Part shown: in pieces, positions 1-11,770 of the stretch
Position numbering within the stretch: the first letter of the stretch is position 1
Layout: every line of letters begins with the position of its first letter
Source of the DNA: Nymphaea colorata
Lineage: Eukaryota; Streptophyta; Magnoliopsida; Nymphaeales; Nymphaeaceae
Reading direction: 5' to 3'
DNA: 64,000 nt
NCBI RefSeq assembly: GCF_008831285.2
Contig: NC_045143.1
Location: forward strand, 19,183,655 to 19,247,654
Translations under genes and position numbers: made by a program
The notes under the pieces: model-generated
The model's database searches: none
What the model was told of the DNA's origin: nothing
Seen by the model: only the letters and a program-made list of their open reading frames with translations

Positions 1-213
1 TTTATTAGTGGTCTGTTTTCATTTTGACAAGAAACCTTCTATTGTCATTCCATACTTGCTAGGCATGGCATCAACTTGGACACTTGATCTAGTACGGTTA
101 GATTACAATACAAGCCAGGTTGACTTGGGCTGACTTGACCCAAACCGACCTAGCACAACACACAATTTTGGGGGCATTTGGTCACAGGAACACAACATTC
201 TTACACAAGGTTC

Positions 214-263
<50 letters not shown>

Positions 264-813
264 GATTCAGACATATAGTACCCAGTACCCATGTCTAATA
301 ATATTGTAGGACTGAACCCTACCCCCACTTACCCTTTGAAAATAGTAGCAGAATTACCTGTGCATGTGTGGGCAAGTGCGCACATAATGCCAGAAAATTT
401 ATTTGTTAATCTACATATTGATTGTCTCACACCATTTGCTTGTTGGCAAATTTGCTTCTCTCATTCATTGCCTAGTGCTGCCAAGGTGGGAGTTAGAAAC
501 TTTTTTTTCTTAGGGATCAAACTATATTTTCTTTAATTTTTGCTAGGAGAGAATTACATTTTTTAAAACTTTTAGAAGGGTCAAATAAAAACTTTAATAA
601 ATTATAGCATGCACTTTTTTTCCAAAGTCACAGGAGTAGCCTCTCAATCATTTCATCATGTATTAGGGTTTAATTTTTTTTTGAATAACTGTTCTCAACT
701 AAACTAGTTATTGCTTGTATTTTTTTTTGAAAAAAATATGACTAGCATTCCTCTAAAATTGTTGGTCATTGGAACCAAACAACAAATGGATCACTTGGCT
801 GTATTCGCTGCAG
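1..813. other. Non-coding; probable 3' part of the P450 intron
   Basis: No supported exon is visible. The stretch is AT-rich with a (TA)n tract. Its right end is a pyrimidine/AT-rich run closing in a CAG acceptor immediately before the P450 exon, so at least the right part is probably intron. A CYP71 first exon of roughly 900 bases is not present, so it must lie left of the window or be missing. Confidence 0.5.
214..256. repeat. (TA)n microsatellite
   Basis: About 20 uninterrupted TA units. Confidence 0.95.
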
Positions 814-1494
814 GACATGTTCGTCGCTGGGACCGAGACTACATCAGCAACACTAGAATGGACCATGACCGAGCTCATCAGGCATCCTGAGGTGATGCGA
901 AGGACCCAGCATGAGATCCGCAGCGTATCGAGGAAAGGAGGAATCATAACCGAGTCGGACCTAGCCGACCTAGCATACATGCAGGCTGTGATCAAGGAGA
1001 CGCTTCGGCTGCACCTGCCGGTCCTCGTAACTCGCGAGTCCATCGAGCCATGTGAGCTCGATGGCTACATCATCCCAGGCAAGACAAGAGTGCTGGTCAA
1101 TGCATACGCAATCGCACGGGATCCACGTTCTTGGGACGACCCGGAAACGTACCGGCCAGAAGGGTTCCTTGAGAAGCCAATTGATTTAAAAGGGAGCCAG
1201 GATTTTGAGTTCCTACCATTTGGTGGTGGCCGGAGAGGGTGCCCAGGATACTCCTTTGGCCTTCCCACCGTGGAGCTTGCATTGGCGAGGCTCCTTTGCC
1301 ACTTTGACTGGTCATTAGCGGATGGCGTGAGCCTAGAGAGCCTCAACCTTGAAGAAATATTTGGTCTAGCAACTCGAAAGAAAGAACCACTCGTTTTGAT
1401 CCCGAGACACTATAGAATCGGGATTCAAGCTGATCTGATGGATCCCTTGTCATGTGGCTTAGGATTTGACAACTTGCATGAAGGCATTGGCTAA
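814..1494 (+). CDS. Cytochrome P450, CYP71-like, last exon (partial gene)
   Basis: This is the C-terminal half (about 226 residues) of a plant A-type microsomal P450, a haem-thiolate monooxygenase. Seen in order: the I-helix oxygen-binding motif AGTETTS, the K-helix KETLR (ExxR), YRPEGF in the place of the usual PERF-type motif, and the haem loop FGGGRRGCPG with the axial Cys codon at 1240-1242. The protein ends soon after the expected C-terminal beta region. The exon starts after a CAG acceptor at 811-813, in phase 0 and at the residue where CYP71 genes carry their single conserved intron. That is why I start here and not at the upstream in-frame ATG at 769, which lies in intron. No stop or frameshift is seen. 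The segment after the K-helix (LRLHLPVLVTRES) looks about two residues shorter than the usual LHPPxPLLxPRES form. The substrate cannot be inferred. It could also be an orphan exon if exon 1 is absent upstream. Confidence 0.88.
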   Translation, partial: DMFVAGTETTSATLEWTMTELIRHPEVMRRTQHEIRSVSRKGGIITESDLADLAYMQAVIKETLRLHLPVLVTRESIEPCELDGYIIPGKTRVLVNAYAIARDPRSWDDPETYRPEGFLEKPIDLKGSQDFEFLPFGGGRRGCPGYSFGLPTVELALARLLCHFDWSLADGVSLESLNLEEIFGLATRKKEPLVLIPRHYRIGIQADLMDPLSCGLGFDNLHEGIG

Positions 1495-3029
1495 TTAAGT
1501 AATAGGTGAAAGAGCGCTTTGTTCGTTCACCAAATTTGAATGTTTATTCTAAGATATCGATCTCAGATATTGTCCATGTCCGTTAGATATTTGATTAGAA
1601 TAAATATCTCACTAAGTCCATTGATTAAGCAATGAGAATCGGATCCATTAACAGCTAGTTTTGATGAAGTCAAATGGTTCAGTAAAGGAAAATGTGATGA
1701 CCTTGCCTCTGAAACATTGACAATGTTTCCTAATTCCAGGCTTTAAAACAAAAAGTAATATTTCCCATGTTTCCAACTCTATGCTTTAACGAATCATACC
1801 TCTATAAACTTTAAAAAAAGAAGTGACTTTGTTGATAGCTCATAGCCAAAGAAATATGTGCTCAAATCATTGCTTAATTTGATGAAGAGGTTCAGTACTT
1901 TAGCCAGCATTGATTCCCTCATGGACGTTTAAGGACATCAGCATCGTGACGCAGGGCTAATAAGTTAGTGCTCATAATCTCACCCATCGAGGAGGATGGT
2001 CTCCTTGGGTGGGCTTGCTGCTCCAATTTGGGGACTGGTCATATTACATAGTAGGAGACATGAAGCATGGCAGTCATTGCCAAGCAATGCATTGCTTGGA
2101 AATGCACTGCCATCATGCGAAAAAGTAGTGCAACACTTGCCATTTAAACTATATCTCAGGTCAGTCACAACAAAAGGTCATTATATGCGTATATATGTGT
2201 GATACTTCCCAAACGCAGTATGTTTGATTGTCTCTGCATTTTGATTAATCATCGGTAACTGCATTCCAAAGCTGCATGGGAATCTTTGTAGGAACCAAGA
2301 CTAGAGACTTAATTGTGGCAGAGGCGTAGGGAAAATATTGAATGTTCAAAAGAAAATTCTTAGCAATATCTCCCAAAATTGACACACTATTGTGCTTCTT
2401 CAAGTCTACTAAATCATATTCCACATTGGACATATCCTAAGTGGCACAATCAATGGCTAACAAGTGCCAAAGCTAAACATGGCCCAGGCCCTAACTAAAA
2501 CAATATGCTCAACAATCATAGGTCTCCAACCAATGCATTTGGTAAACCCCCAATCCTAATGCAAAGTAGATAAATCTTGTGAAACCACTAACAAAAAATT
2601 CAAAAGCAAGAAGAAAAACTTTTAACGTGGTTCGGAGTACACTCCTATGTCCACAATGCCTCCAACTTAATCAATGGTTTGTTGGTTTCCACTCTCTTAA
2701 AATAGAGCATGTTACATTTTAAAAGGAAACATATTCATTTCCTTGATTGCAGTGGTCCCATTGCAATAATTTGAATCATCATCATCTCCTCTTTCCATTT
2801 TCACAAGATTGTCACATTTATCTTTTTCAACCCCAAATCTTGCACTCTTGACTTGCCTATCTTGGTGTGCACCCTGCGCTCCCATGTTTTTGGCTCTCTC
2901 CAATGATTGCATGTGGTTTCTTCTTGTTTGATTGATGTAAGTTTTTTATATCTAGATCCATTTTCATCACCCAGGAAATTGAGTATTTCCAACTGGTAGA
3001 CCATGATTTCAAAGTTGCAAAACAAACAA
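1495..3029. other. Intergenic; no gene seen
   Basis: AT-rich sequence with only short accidental ORFs. Around 2615-2690 there is a stretch containing AACGTGGTTCGGAGTA, a phrase reminiscent of plant Copia LTR or leader sequence, so an old LTR remnant is possible. No second LTR or coding domain was found. Confidence 0.5.
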
Positions 3030-4560
3030 TGTTTGTGGAAGGGTAAGCTTTTATCATTTGCTTGTTGAAGTTTGTTCTTGCACCCTTGCCTTGCTACTAG
3101 ATATCAGTGCTCAAAATGCCCTCCAAAAGAAGCTTGAAAAGATTATGATGTATTTCTTATGTTGGCGTTCAGTCCACATACAAAGTCCATCTATTATCTG
3201 GGAATACTGTCTCACTATCCATTCAAGAAGATGGAGTGGGCTTAAATAAGTTGAAGGAAGTTAATACTGCTTATCTAGCATACATGGCATGCACAACGTT
3301 AAGGTTTATGGGCCTTAACTTGAAGGAAGAAATACTTCTATACTAGGAATGCTTGGACCATCCATCTAATGAGTTGACCTGTGTCTCCTCCATGGAAAGA
3401 TATCATGACTTCATGGAATCAAATCCATTTAGAAATACATCAAAAGGCAAAATCTGGAGAATCAGTCAGATTTTGGAAAGATTGTTGGAATGAACAAATT
3501 TTAGTGGACAGCCTTTGTCCTAATGACCTGCTAATGATTAAAGGAGTTCTTAAGATTTATGTTGAAGACACTATGAACTATCTAGGCAAGTTTAATGAGG
3601 AGATTCAGTCTCTCTTCATTCAAGCTGGAGCAGATCAGGTTTTGCTTATAGCAGGTAATGATTCTTTATGTTGGAAAAATGATTCTTACGCAATTAAATC
3701 CAGGAAAGAGATTATTGAAAAGAGAAAGGACCAACCATGACATGGCAAAGAATAATCTTGCTAAATCAATCCATTCCCAGAGCCAACTGGTTTACATATG
3801 TGAGTAGATATGGCAGATTGATGACTAAGGCCACATTACAATGCTTGGGGGTTACATTAGCTTCCAGGTGTAGCATATGTGAAAAATCAATAGAGAATCA
3901 ACATCACATTCTTTTTTCATGTACATTCTCGGCTGCAATATGGCACAAAGTTATGGCCTAGTTTAATATTAGTAAAACTCCTTCGAATGATTTCTGTACT
4001 GAGCTTTTTATGGTGGCATCGGAAACAACTTCGCTGCAAAGTATTGACTGGATTCTGGAGATTGTGTTTTAATATCATAGTGTAGAAACTATGGTCATAC
4101 AGGATGTTGAGTTTTCATCAAGATCAATTGCTTTCGATCCCTCAAGCTTTTCAAGGTGTGTGGCAACTTTGTTCAGATATGTTTCTGAAGTAGACTTGGC
4201 ATACAGAAGTCAAGAACAACATTAGTATACGGCTCCAAACGACAATCTTTAGTTCAGTTTGGATTCCAAATAATGTTTCTGGATGGTTGATTGAGGTAGC
4301 ATCAGGGAAAAGAGGCAAAGTCTTGACAAAAGTTGTCACTCTATGGTTGAATGGCAGCTTATGCACAAAGGTAGTTAAATGGCATGTTTCTACTGATTCC
4401 TTGATTAAGATAATAGAACATTTGGGGACACTCACCACGGGGGAACAAACGAGATTTACCCTTAGAAGGAGTAATCCAAGATAGAGAAGATGGTTTAGGG
4501 GAGTTTTATCCTCTGCCAGGTTTAACAGTTCTTGTAGTGGCTTTTCTAGCCTGCATTTGA
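3030..4560 (+). mobile_element. Decayed LINE (L1-type) ORF2 3' portion
   Basis: Frameshifted fragments follow the order of the C-terminal part of plant L1 reverse transcriptases. Near 3030 is CLWKGK, which fits the FLWxG motif. Around 3220-3290 is a GVGLNKLKEVN-like stretch in another frame, fitting the usual GGLG-xx-L-xxx-N segment. At 3381-3740 is the region with ESVRFWKDCW. At 3737-3961 is a zf-RVT-type zinc-binding domain with CSICEKS and HHILFSC. Frame changes and stops separate these parts, so it is a pseudogene. No endonuclease or RT core (upstream ORF2) is seen, as expected for a 5'-truncated insertion. The 3' end is uncertain, because no clear poly(A) tail or target-site duplication was found. 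Sequence after 3961 contains further short ORFs that may be the remaining ORF2 tail. Confidence 0.75.
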
Positions 4561-5529
4561 TTCATGGGAAGGAATTATATGTTTGTGATAGTCACCTGTC
4601 TTTAGGAGCTCTTTTCCATGAGCAAGATGAGTAGTGATCCCAAGGCTAATTTTGTTTGATTTTGTACATATTCATTCTTTCATTAACTGCCCGAGTTATT
4701 CGGAATAAACTTATTAAGATTGTTACTTATGCAACTCATTTCTTCTTATGCAGGCTCTTAATGCTAGATTAATGGCATGTTTATGTAGAAACTGTATTGA
4801 ACAAGTATAGCTATAAGGCTGGTTCCCTGGCTACCACAACCTTTCCCTATATTCTTTTCCTTTTGATTTTCTAACCACCAAATTGCTGTGCATCTGTTTC
4901 ACTATTGTAGGTTCACTTGGTGCTTCTTTGCTCAATGGCAATACTCTAGTTTAACCTCCAAATATACTGTTATCACCTATGTCACATGCGTGAGGTACAT
5001 TATGGGTTCAGGTACGGCGGTATGGGTTCACACACAATAATTTTGAAAATTTTGGGTCAAATTTTGTATTATCAAAAATGATAAAATGAAAAAAAGCATT
5101 AATATTCTTATAATCCACTAAAATTCTCAAAATTAAAGAAAAATGGGAGGAAAATATAGAATCTTAGTGGATATAAAAGAAAGGAAAAATCAAATTAAGT
5201 TTGAAAATATAATTTTAACCGTTTTAAAATGCAGCTCTACCCACCACCTGTGTCGCCGTGCCCACATACCAACACATCGGTATGTGGCCAATTTAAACTT
5301 ACCCATGTCACACAGGTTCTCTCCTAATTGCAGCTGAACCTTTTGCCCTTCTTACTGAATGCTTGTTGTTGAAAAACATGCTTGATCCAACAAGTGAATG
5401 TTTGTTGTTCAATCATTGGATGTAAGCGCATAGTCACATTTTTGTGGAAGAACTTGTGGATCATGCATTCCTTTATTTGTCTGTGTGTATTAATGGCAAT
5501 AGTTACCAATTTGATATTCTTTCGCATGT
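4561..5529. other. Intergenic; possible MITE at about 4977-5312
   Basis: No gene. From 4977 the sequence CTATGTCACATGCG is followed by short GGTTCAGGTACGG-like repeats and an AAATTTTGGG segment. This resembles the left end of the hAT element at 31889. A convincing matching right terminus was not found, so it is only a candidate. Confidence 0.35.
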
Positions 5530-5956
5530 ATCCAAATTTGAAAATGGACATAATATAACATATTAATAAAAAATTAAAACAAACATTTACTGATGCTAAG
5601 GAGATGTTCGTAAAAAACTGTACCTCTTCAGAAGATGGTAGTGTCAGTAAGAATTGATTTACTGATGATAGCATATTATCAGTATAAGCTCAAGTCATGT
5701 CATTTATTGACAAAAGTAAATGCAGTAAGAGAATTTTTTTAATACCATTTAACTAGATTTCCTGATGCAAAAATGTTAGTAATGTTATCCAATTTACTGT
5801 CATGCGACAACATATCAGCAAAGGTTTCAGCGACAACATTCTGACTAATGCATGATCTCACGTCAGGCACATAATCAACAAAAAGTTTATTGATGTGTTT
5901 TGGATTAATGCTCACATTTATTATGTATCAGTAAAAATAGATTTTTTTTTGTAGTG
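5530..5956 (-). mobile_element. CACTA-like transposon end with subterminal repeats
   Basis: The stretch ends at 5956 in TTTTTGTAGTG, the inverse of the CACTACAAAAA terminus typical of plant CACTA (En/Spm) elements. Inside it, short motifs of the type TTACTGATG and its complement ATCAGTAA recur (about 5587-5595, 5657-5665, 5670-5680, 5758-5766, 5928-5936), as expected for subterminal transposase-binding repeats. No transposase and no opposite end were found, so this is a fragment. The ORF on the minus strand at 5324-5674 falls in this repeat and is not considered a gene. Confidence 0.5.
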
Positions 5957-6650
5957 CCACTGCAAGATAAAAAAACCTTTAGTGGTGTTCAAAAAGTGCC
6001 ATTGAACTTCTCTTGTGGGGCCGAACAAATGCCAACAAAAGAACCTATGAAAGTCATGACACCATTCCCATTTTGTGGCATATTAATTGGATGCCATAAA
6101 CGGATATGTTCTGTGGTGTTTTATGTTTGCCATTGAAGAGGTTGTAGTGACACTTAATTTATGCCATTGAAAAGTTCTCAGTGATGCTAGATTTTTGTCT
6201 TGGGTATAAGACTACTATGACATACTAAAAATGCCATTGAATGACATTCAGTGGCTGTTATAAAATGCCATTATTAAGTTTTTATGGCTCATTTCTTGTT
6301 CCACTAAAGGTTTTTTAGTGACATTGCAAATTGCTACTAAACATATTTAATGGTGGATATATGTATGCCATTATTGACATTTTATGACTATTTGCGAATG
6401 CCACTAAAGGCCTACTAACAATCTGACATATTGCATATAAAGTGAAAATAAATACACTAAAAAGGGAACTATTTCTAGGGAATATGAAATTTAATGTAAT
6501 TAAAATAAGATTTTGGCACATACGAATGTGTACATACAATAACAACAATGATATAGTGCATACAGATTTTTCTTTTTTCATTATCCAAAGGCTTGTACAT
6601 CTGTACACATTTATTATTTACACTAAAGGGATGCCAATCCCTTTTAGTGG
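5957..6650. repeat. Transposon-like repeat rich in CCACTAAA/TTTAGTGG motifs
   Basis: Starts with CCACTGCAAGAT directly after the CACTA-like end. The motifs TTTAGTGG, its complement CCACTAAA, and GCCATTGAA recur many times. AAAAAAACCTTTAGTGG (about 5970-5986) is answered by CCACTAAAGGTTTTTT (about 6300-6315), a near-perfect inverted repeat. A further hairpin, CACTAAAGGG then CCCTTTTAGTG, lies at about 6621-6650. This is probably a second, nested CACTA-type or foldback element. Its outer ends are not defined. Confidence 0.5.
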
Positions 6651-7479
6651 TGTGTGCCAGTCCCTTATGTTGTTAGCCTTACTAGTAGCATTAAGCACAA
6701 AAGAAGCTGCTCCTCCACCTTCTGAGCGTAACCTGAATACTGGATTGTAAAAAACTGCATGGAAGATACTTTCCAATTCTCACTCCAATCTTCTGTCATT
6801 TTTCTGTACCGGAATCCTCCTTGTCTGGCTGTTGCAACTTCCTTTTTTTCTTTCACGACAGCTTAGCCCATCTTTACAAGCAATTAAAAAAAAAAAATTG
6901 CAGGTGATGGAGCCTCCATCTCTGGGCTTTCCAGCCTCCATCACTTCCATTGCTGAGCTAAAGCCCACTTCCAGCCTTAACCACACACACACACAGACAT
7001 ATATATATAGAGAAGGGAAACTCTACCTTCATCAAGCGATGAAGGTAGATAACAATGTGAGCTATTAAAACCCTCCCAAATTTGGACTTCTACCTCCACA
7101 TGATCTTTTGATCCTATAAATTAGTTCAATCCAGTTATGAACATAAAAAGCCTACAAATGATGTGATCCTATGAGTCCCCACCCTGTCTACTGCACCAAC
7201 CACTAGGGGATGATAGTCTCTACCTCACTTTAAGGAAAAAAGGGTCCATGATGTGCTCTTCTTATTATCTATTCTCTTGTCAACATATCCTGATTTCCCT
7301 TCTTTAATTTCTCCAACATTTCATCATTAATTGGTGTCATATAGGACAAAACATGCATTAGTTAAGTCTAGCTCTCCTTTAATTTGGATGCATGAATTAA
7401 GTAGAAAATGGGGTTTTATGCAAGGCAGTTGGCACATCGGTGAGGGCAGGAGCAAGTATTTGGCCAGTGTACATTTTGA
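6651..7479. other. Intergenic; no gene seen
   Basis: Only short ORFs with no recognisable domain. A short (CA)n/(TA)n tract lies near 6982-7010. Confidence 0.6.
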
Positions 7480-7675
7480 ATTTTTAGGGTGTCAACCCTT
7501 TATGCTACAAAAGGATGACTACTGACATGCAAGTTGAAGCATAGTAAGGACAACACTCTGAGTCACTGAAAGCTGACCCAGTACCCTAGGAGAACGAGTA
7601 GTTGGGTGAAAGTTTCAGCTCTCTTCTGGGCGGTAGGATGAAATACTTCTTTTGCTCACCCAGAGAAGTAGAAAA
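7480..7675 (+). repeat. Dispersed repeat family R1, copy 1
   Basis: About 200 bp that align with the reverse complement of 8195-8400. Shared landmarks in order are CAACCCTTT, ACATGCAAGxTGAAGCAT, a GTTGGGTGA segment, CTTCTGGGC and GCTCACCCA. This is probably a SINE or MITE family. No terminal inverted repeat or clear Pol III boxes were recognised. Confidence 0.65.
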
Positions 7676-8194
7676 TGGGGTTTCATTTATATACAACATC
7701 AAAGAAATTTAAAAGTCACTTAGAAACCTATTATTGTGCCTTTTTTAAGGAAATTCAAATTTATTTATGTGTTGAACTGCCCGTGGGAACCAATAAAGGA
7801 CAAGCGTGGTTGAATGTTGGTTGCAACATACCTAAGGTGACAAAAAACGGATTGGAGAATAATTTTCTATTAAAGATTTCAAAACTACTATAATCTGGGG
7901 GTTGTTTGATTTGGGTTACATGCCCAAACAGCAGTCCAGAGGCAAAATGCTGCATATTTTTACCCTAAAATGCCGTTTCACCTATTTTTGGATGGTTCTA
8001 TAATTGGGAATAGTGTTTGCAATTAAAACTTAGTTTTTTAAGAAATTATTTATTACATTAAAACAATCTTGAACTCAGTCAGGTTTTCAAAATGTTTTTT
8101 GGCTAAAATAAAAATATTTAATCATATAAACAATTAATTTCTTAAAACTAGTTATTAATTAATTTTAGAACTCAAGCAATTTCATAATCTTTTT
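7676..8194. other. Spacer between inverted R1 copies; no gene seen
   Basis: AT-rich. Short ORFs at 7675-7893 have no recognisable domain. Confidence 0.5.
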
Positions 8195-8400
8195 TGGGTG
8201 AGCGGGGCTTCCCACTGCCCAGAAGAAGGCTGAAGCCCTCACCCAACCCCTTATCTCTAGAGGGTACATGCATGTTTTTGGTGCCTTGGGTGTCACCCAC
8301 TGTCATGCTTCAGCTTGCATGTTAGGGGCTGCCTTCTGCAGTACAAAGGGTTGGAGACATGGTGATTTGAAAAGGGAATTGGCCACCTATGATCCCCACT
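8195..8400 (-). repeat. Dispersed repeat family R1, copy 2 (inverted)
   Basis: Inverted relative to copy 1, beginning GGGTGAGCGGGGCTTCCCAC and ending near CCAACCCTTTG on the opposite strand. It contains TGCTTCAGCTTGCATGT, the complement of the copy-1 landmark. Confidence 0.65.
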
Positions 8401-8539
8401 TTGATTGTTTCACCAACACCTTTGGGATAATTTCATAATTGTTTATCTTGATTAAAAATAAAGAGGATATAGTATGTGGTCGTCAAGAGTTACTGGTTCT
8501 ATAAAAATATTAACATGTTTGCAAACTTAAGGTCAATAT

Positions 8540-8640
8540 TCAGGTGAGCGAGATGTTCATCCCTACCGCTCAGAATGAGGCCCAAAGGACCCTCCATTCT
8601 CTTGCCTTAGGTGTCATGAACTGTGTCGGCATTAGTGATG
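8540..8640 (-). repeat. Dispersed repeat family R1, partial copy 3
   Basis: AGGTGAGCGAGATGTTCATC, then CCGCTCAGAATGAGG and CCTTAGGTGTCATG, follow the same order as copy 2 but are more diverged and shorter. Confidence 0.45.
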
Positions 8641-10504
8641 GCAGTGGTGTACATAAGGTCAGTTATAAAATCTTAAAACAAAAGTAAAAAAATCATGGCA
8701 TCCATAATTAGTATGAAATTCAACTTCAATCATATTGGCCCAAGAAGATCGTTCAATCATAAAAACGAGTTGTAATTATTATGAAAGCCAGCAAATACAA
8801 ATTAACTCTGCGTGTTAAAAATCAGTGCATAAATGGACTCAACGTGGACCAGATTTTGTTAATTTGAACATAAATAAGAAACATAACCATCCAACTTCTA
8901 TACAATTTCCAACATGTCATAAGGTAATGTTTGAATACCTGGAACTCAATACACAGGCATCATGATCTGGGTATTTGGTATTAGATACCTGTTTGGTTGA
9001 ACTCTTGTTCTACCTTACGTATACAACGTATAGTTTGATTTCTTGAAACTTTTGATCAAAGCAAATCCAAGCATCTGAATGCCCTTAATTATTTAAGTAT
9101 TCTTACTTGGTGCTTCTTGACCATTTTAAAGGGTCTAATTTTTTTTAATTAGCATCCTGATCCTGAATTCTCTAGTTCCGCCCCTGACCATCCGGTACTA
9201 ATTTCATGCACGTTAGCTGCATTCCCTTAATTAATCTAAAATTACTTGTACGTATGTACAGTTACTTGAACTTCTAAGCATATCTGGCCTATTGTAATAA
9301 ACAAAATAATTCAACTAGATAAACTAAGAAATTAGAAGAGAAAATTTTCCATTTAGCACCCTTCTCTCGACTAACTTTCTGCAAATGAGACTCCTGTTAA
9401 TTCTGAATTTTGTAAGGTCGACTTCGATCATGCTAATGGCCACCTATAAAAAATCATCCACGTAAAATTATTTCAAATCGAACCGATAATACATGCTCCC
9501 ATGTAATATTGCCCTATTAAACTTTTATACACAAAAAGAAAGAAAGAAAATAGAATTGCCATCGTATCTAAACCAGAGTTTTAAGCAGCGCGTATTAATG
9601 ATAGACCCTGATATGTTAAAGTGGTTAATTTTGTAACCTTTAATAAGAAGAAAAAAAAGTAGAAAATTTGAGGTATATATATACAAAGAGAGTGAGAGAT
9701 GAAAATGAATTCATTCCATTCCAATGAAATACATCCAAGAGCAATGAATGTAAAACATACAATAAATTAGAACAAAATATAAGGTTGGAGGGGGGGGCAG
9801 ATCTTGATCTTCTTCAGATCAATAGTTGAGAGAAAGACAATGAGAAAAGAAGCACAAATAATGAGAAAAATATGCATTGTTTTCCTCTCAACCACTGATA
9901 TGCAAAATATGAAAGGATGAGCTTGTTCTTATCTATCTAACATCTAAATGTCTAGTACTTATTTCTTTTATACACACATATATTCCTTATTTACAAGTTC
10001 AGCTTGATGAAAATTTCAGTTGGTCACTGGAAACTTGATGAAAATTTCAGTTGGTCACTCGAAACTTCTTTCTCAATATATGGCCTAAAAGGTTTCACAC
10101 CCACAAAAAAAAAAAAAAAGGCAAGGTGGTTCTTCTTCGTTGTTACATCTGCCCGTATTGAGCTACTATGCTGAAAATAATGGACTTCCCAATGAAAAGC
10201 TTGCCGGGAGTAAGGTAGCCACCTTGAAAGAACGAAAATAATGGACTTGAAATCAATGTTTACAGCATCTGCTTCGATTCAAAGAGACAACAAAGTAGCA
10301 CCGATTTTTGGAATTTATGGTAGTTATTCTTTCAAAAAAGATCTGAAAATACATTGATCTACGTTTGATGATAGTAGGAAGTACACTTAGCCTTTTGATT
10401 TTACTCAAACCATATACAGGCCTTTTGATTTTATTCAAACCATATACAGGTTCGACACCGTTGACCATAAATACCCCACTGTTAATTAATAAAAATTTTT
10501 GTTG
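8641..10504. other. Intergenic; no gene seen
   Basis: AT-rich DNA without a supported coding region. Minor features are an AAAG-type simple tract near 9537-9550, a G-run near 9790, and a direct repeat of about 29 bp (AACTTGATGAAAATTTCAGTTGGTCACT type) near 10010-10065. Confidence 0.6.
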
Positions 10505-10610
10505 TTTTTGGGTGAGCAGGAGGCTAATCTTACTGCTCGAAGGAAGGTTGAAGTCTCCACTTTCCCCATTCTCCCTGGGTTTAGAGTTTAAATGAAAACT
10601 GACAGCCAAT
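10505..10610 (-). repeat. Dispersed repeat family R1, partial copy 4
   Basis: GGGTGAGCAGGAGGCTAATC then CTGCTCGAAGGAAGGTTGAAG matches the start of copies 2 and 3. It is truncated after about 100 bp. Confidence 0.45.
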
Positions 10611-11443
10611 CAACCCCCACCCTTGAAAATTAATGTTTTGTGTAGTTACTAATTCCAGTTGCATTGGTCAATGGTGAGACAAAACAACTAGTAGAATCTC
10701 AATATTAATAAAATTTGATACTGACCATTTATATTAGCCAATCCGATCAATAATACCTCCCATGTTTAATTACATCAGACTCAGTCATCTTTTGTGAAGA
10801 TGATCAAAACTAGACATATTGATTTCATATCCAGGAAAAATTAGATGCACTTGTAAAAGTAGGTGCATTGATTTCATATCCCAAAAAGGGTAAATTTTCA
10901 CTAATTACTTGAATATGAACTTGGCAGAAACAAAACTTACACAATATAAATCTTCATAACCGACCACAAGCAATTTTAAGCCCGTTTTTTGTAATATAGA
11001 TGTGGTCCTAGTGGTCAACAAAGTTGGAGCTGCACTTCTATCTTTTTTCCTTTTCTAGATCTTCTATTAATTGGCAAACCAGTGACTTGGACTACCGAAT
11101 CATTGTGCCAACGAGTTGACTTGTGGACTTGGTTGACTATTCACATAACCATAAAGTCATTTTACCGCAGCTGAATGAGGTGATTCCAGTTGAGTCAGGG
11201 GCGAGTCGGACCAAACATTGACTCGTGGCTCGTTTTGTTGGCCATCTGAGATAAATTTGGCAACTACGAGTTAGCGCAAGTTTGCCAACTATATTATGCC
11301 CTGACCTTGACACGTTGAGCTATCCAATGTCATGTACTAGGGGCAGTGCACCATGCACAGTGCACCATGCACAGTGCACATAACTCACTCTCCCAACAAA
11401 TCATGAACTTCAAAAGTCAAAGAAAACCACATCTTTACATATT
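10611..11443. other. Intergenic; no gene seen
   Basis: No domain recognised. A short direct repeat of CAGTGCACCATGCA is at about 11343-11375. Confidence 0.6.
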
Positions 11444-11770
11444 ATGTCACCTTTGATGCCAGCGTTGTTCATGAGGATGTTGTTCCTTCCAAAGAGGGCC
11501 CAGGTCTTCTTGACGACGACCTCCTTGACGGTGCTTTCCACCGCACTAACATCGAGCTGTAAGGTCACCGGCCGCCACATCTCCCACTACTTGCCAGCCG
11601 GTCACGCATGTCAGCGTTCTCGTCACTGAGGCCACATTTGATGGCCAAAAATTCCTTCACCCAAAATGCCATAGCATCCACTCTCCGTCGCCACCGTCTC
11701 TTCCTGCTCCGATCAACCGAGTCATCAGCGTCTTGCCCTTCTCCTTCATTATCTTTCTCATCACAGAGCA
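11444..11770 (-). pseudogene. Short-chain dehydrogenase/reductase relic (NNAG region)
   Basis: Read on the minus strand in broken frames, the piece encodes a segment ending in LDVSAVESTV, then AWALFGR-like sequence and ILMNNAGI. This is the adenine-ring/NNAG part of a classical SDR (an NAD(P)H oxidoreductase with a Rossmann fold), of the type often annotated as 3-oxoacyl-ACP reductase-like in plants. Upstream codons (about 11600-11700) correspond to the preceding LxDELxxxxD-type helix. The low-coordinate end, after AGIKG, may be an exon boundary. The catalytic YxxxK region is absent. It overlaps in content with the relic at 15400-15690, so the two are paralogous pieces and not exons of one gene. 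Frame breaks make a functional product unlikely. Confidence 0.65.

Noticed and set aside
5324-5674. Minus-strand 116-codon ORF
   Set aside because: It has no domain and lies in CACTA-like subterminal repeats.
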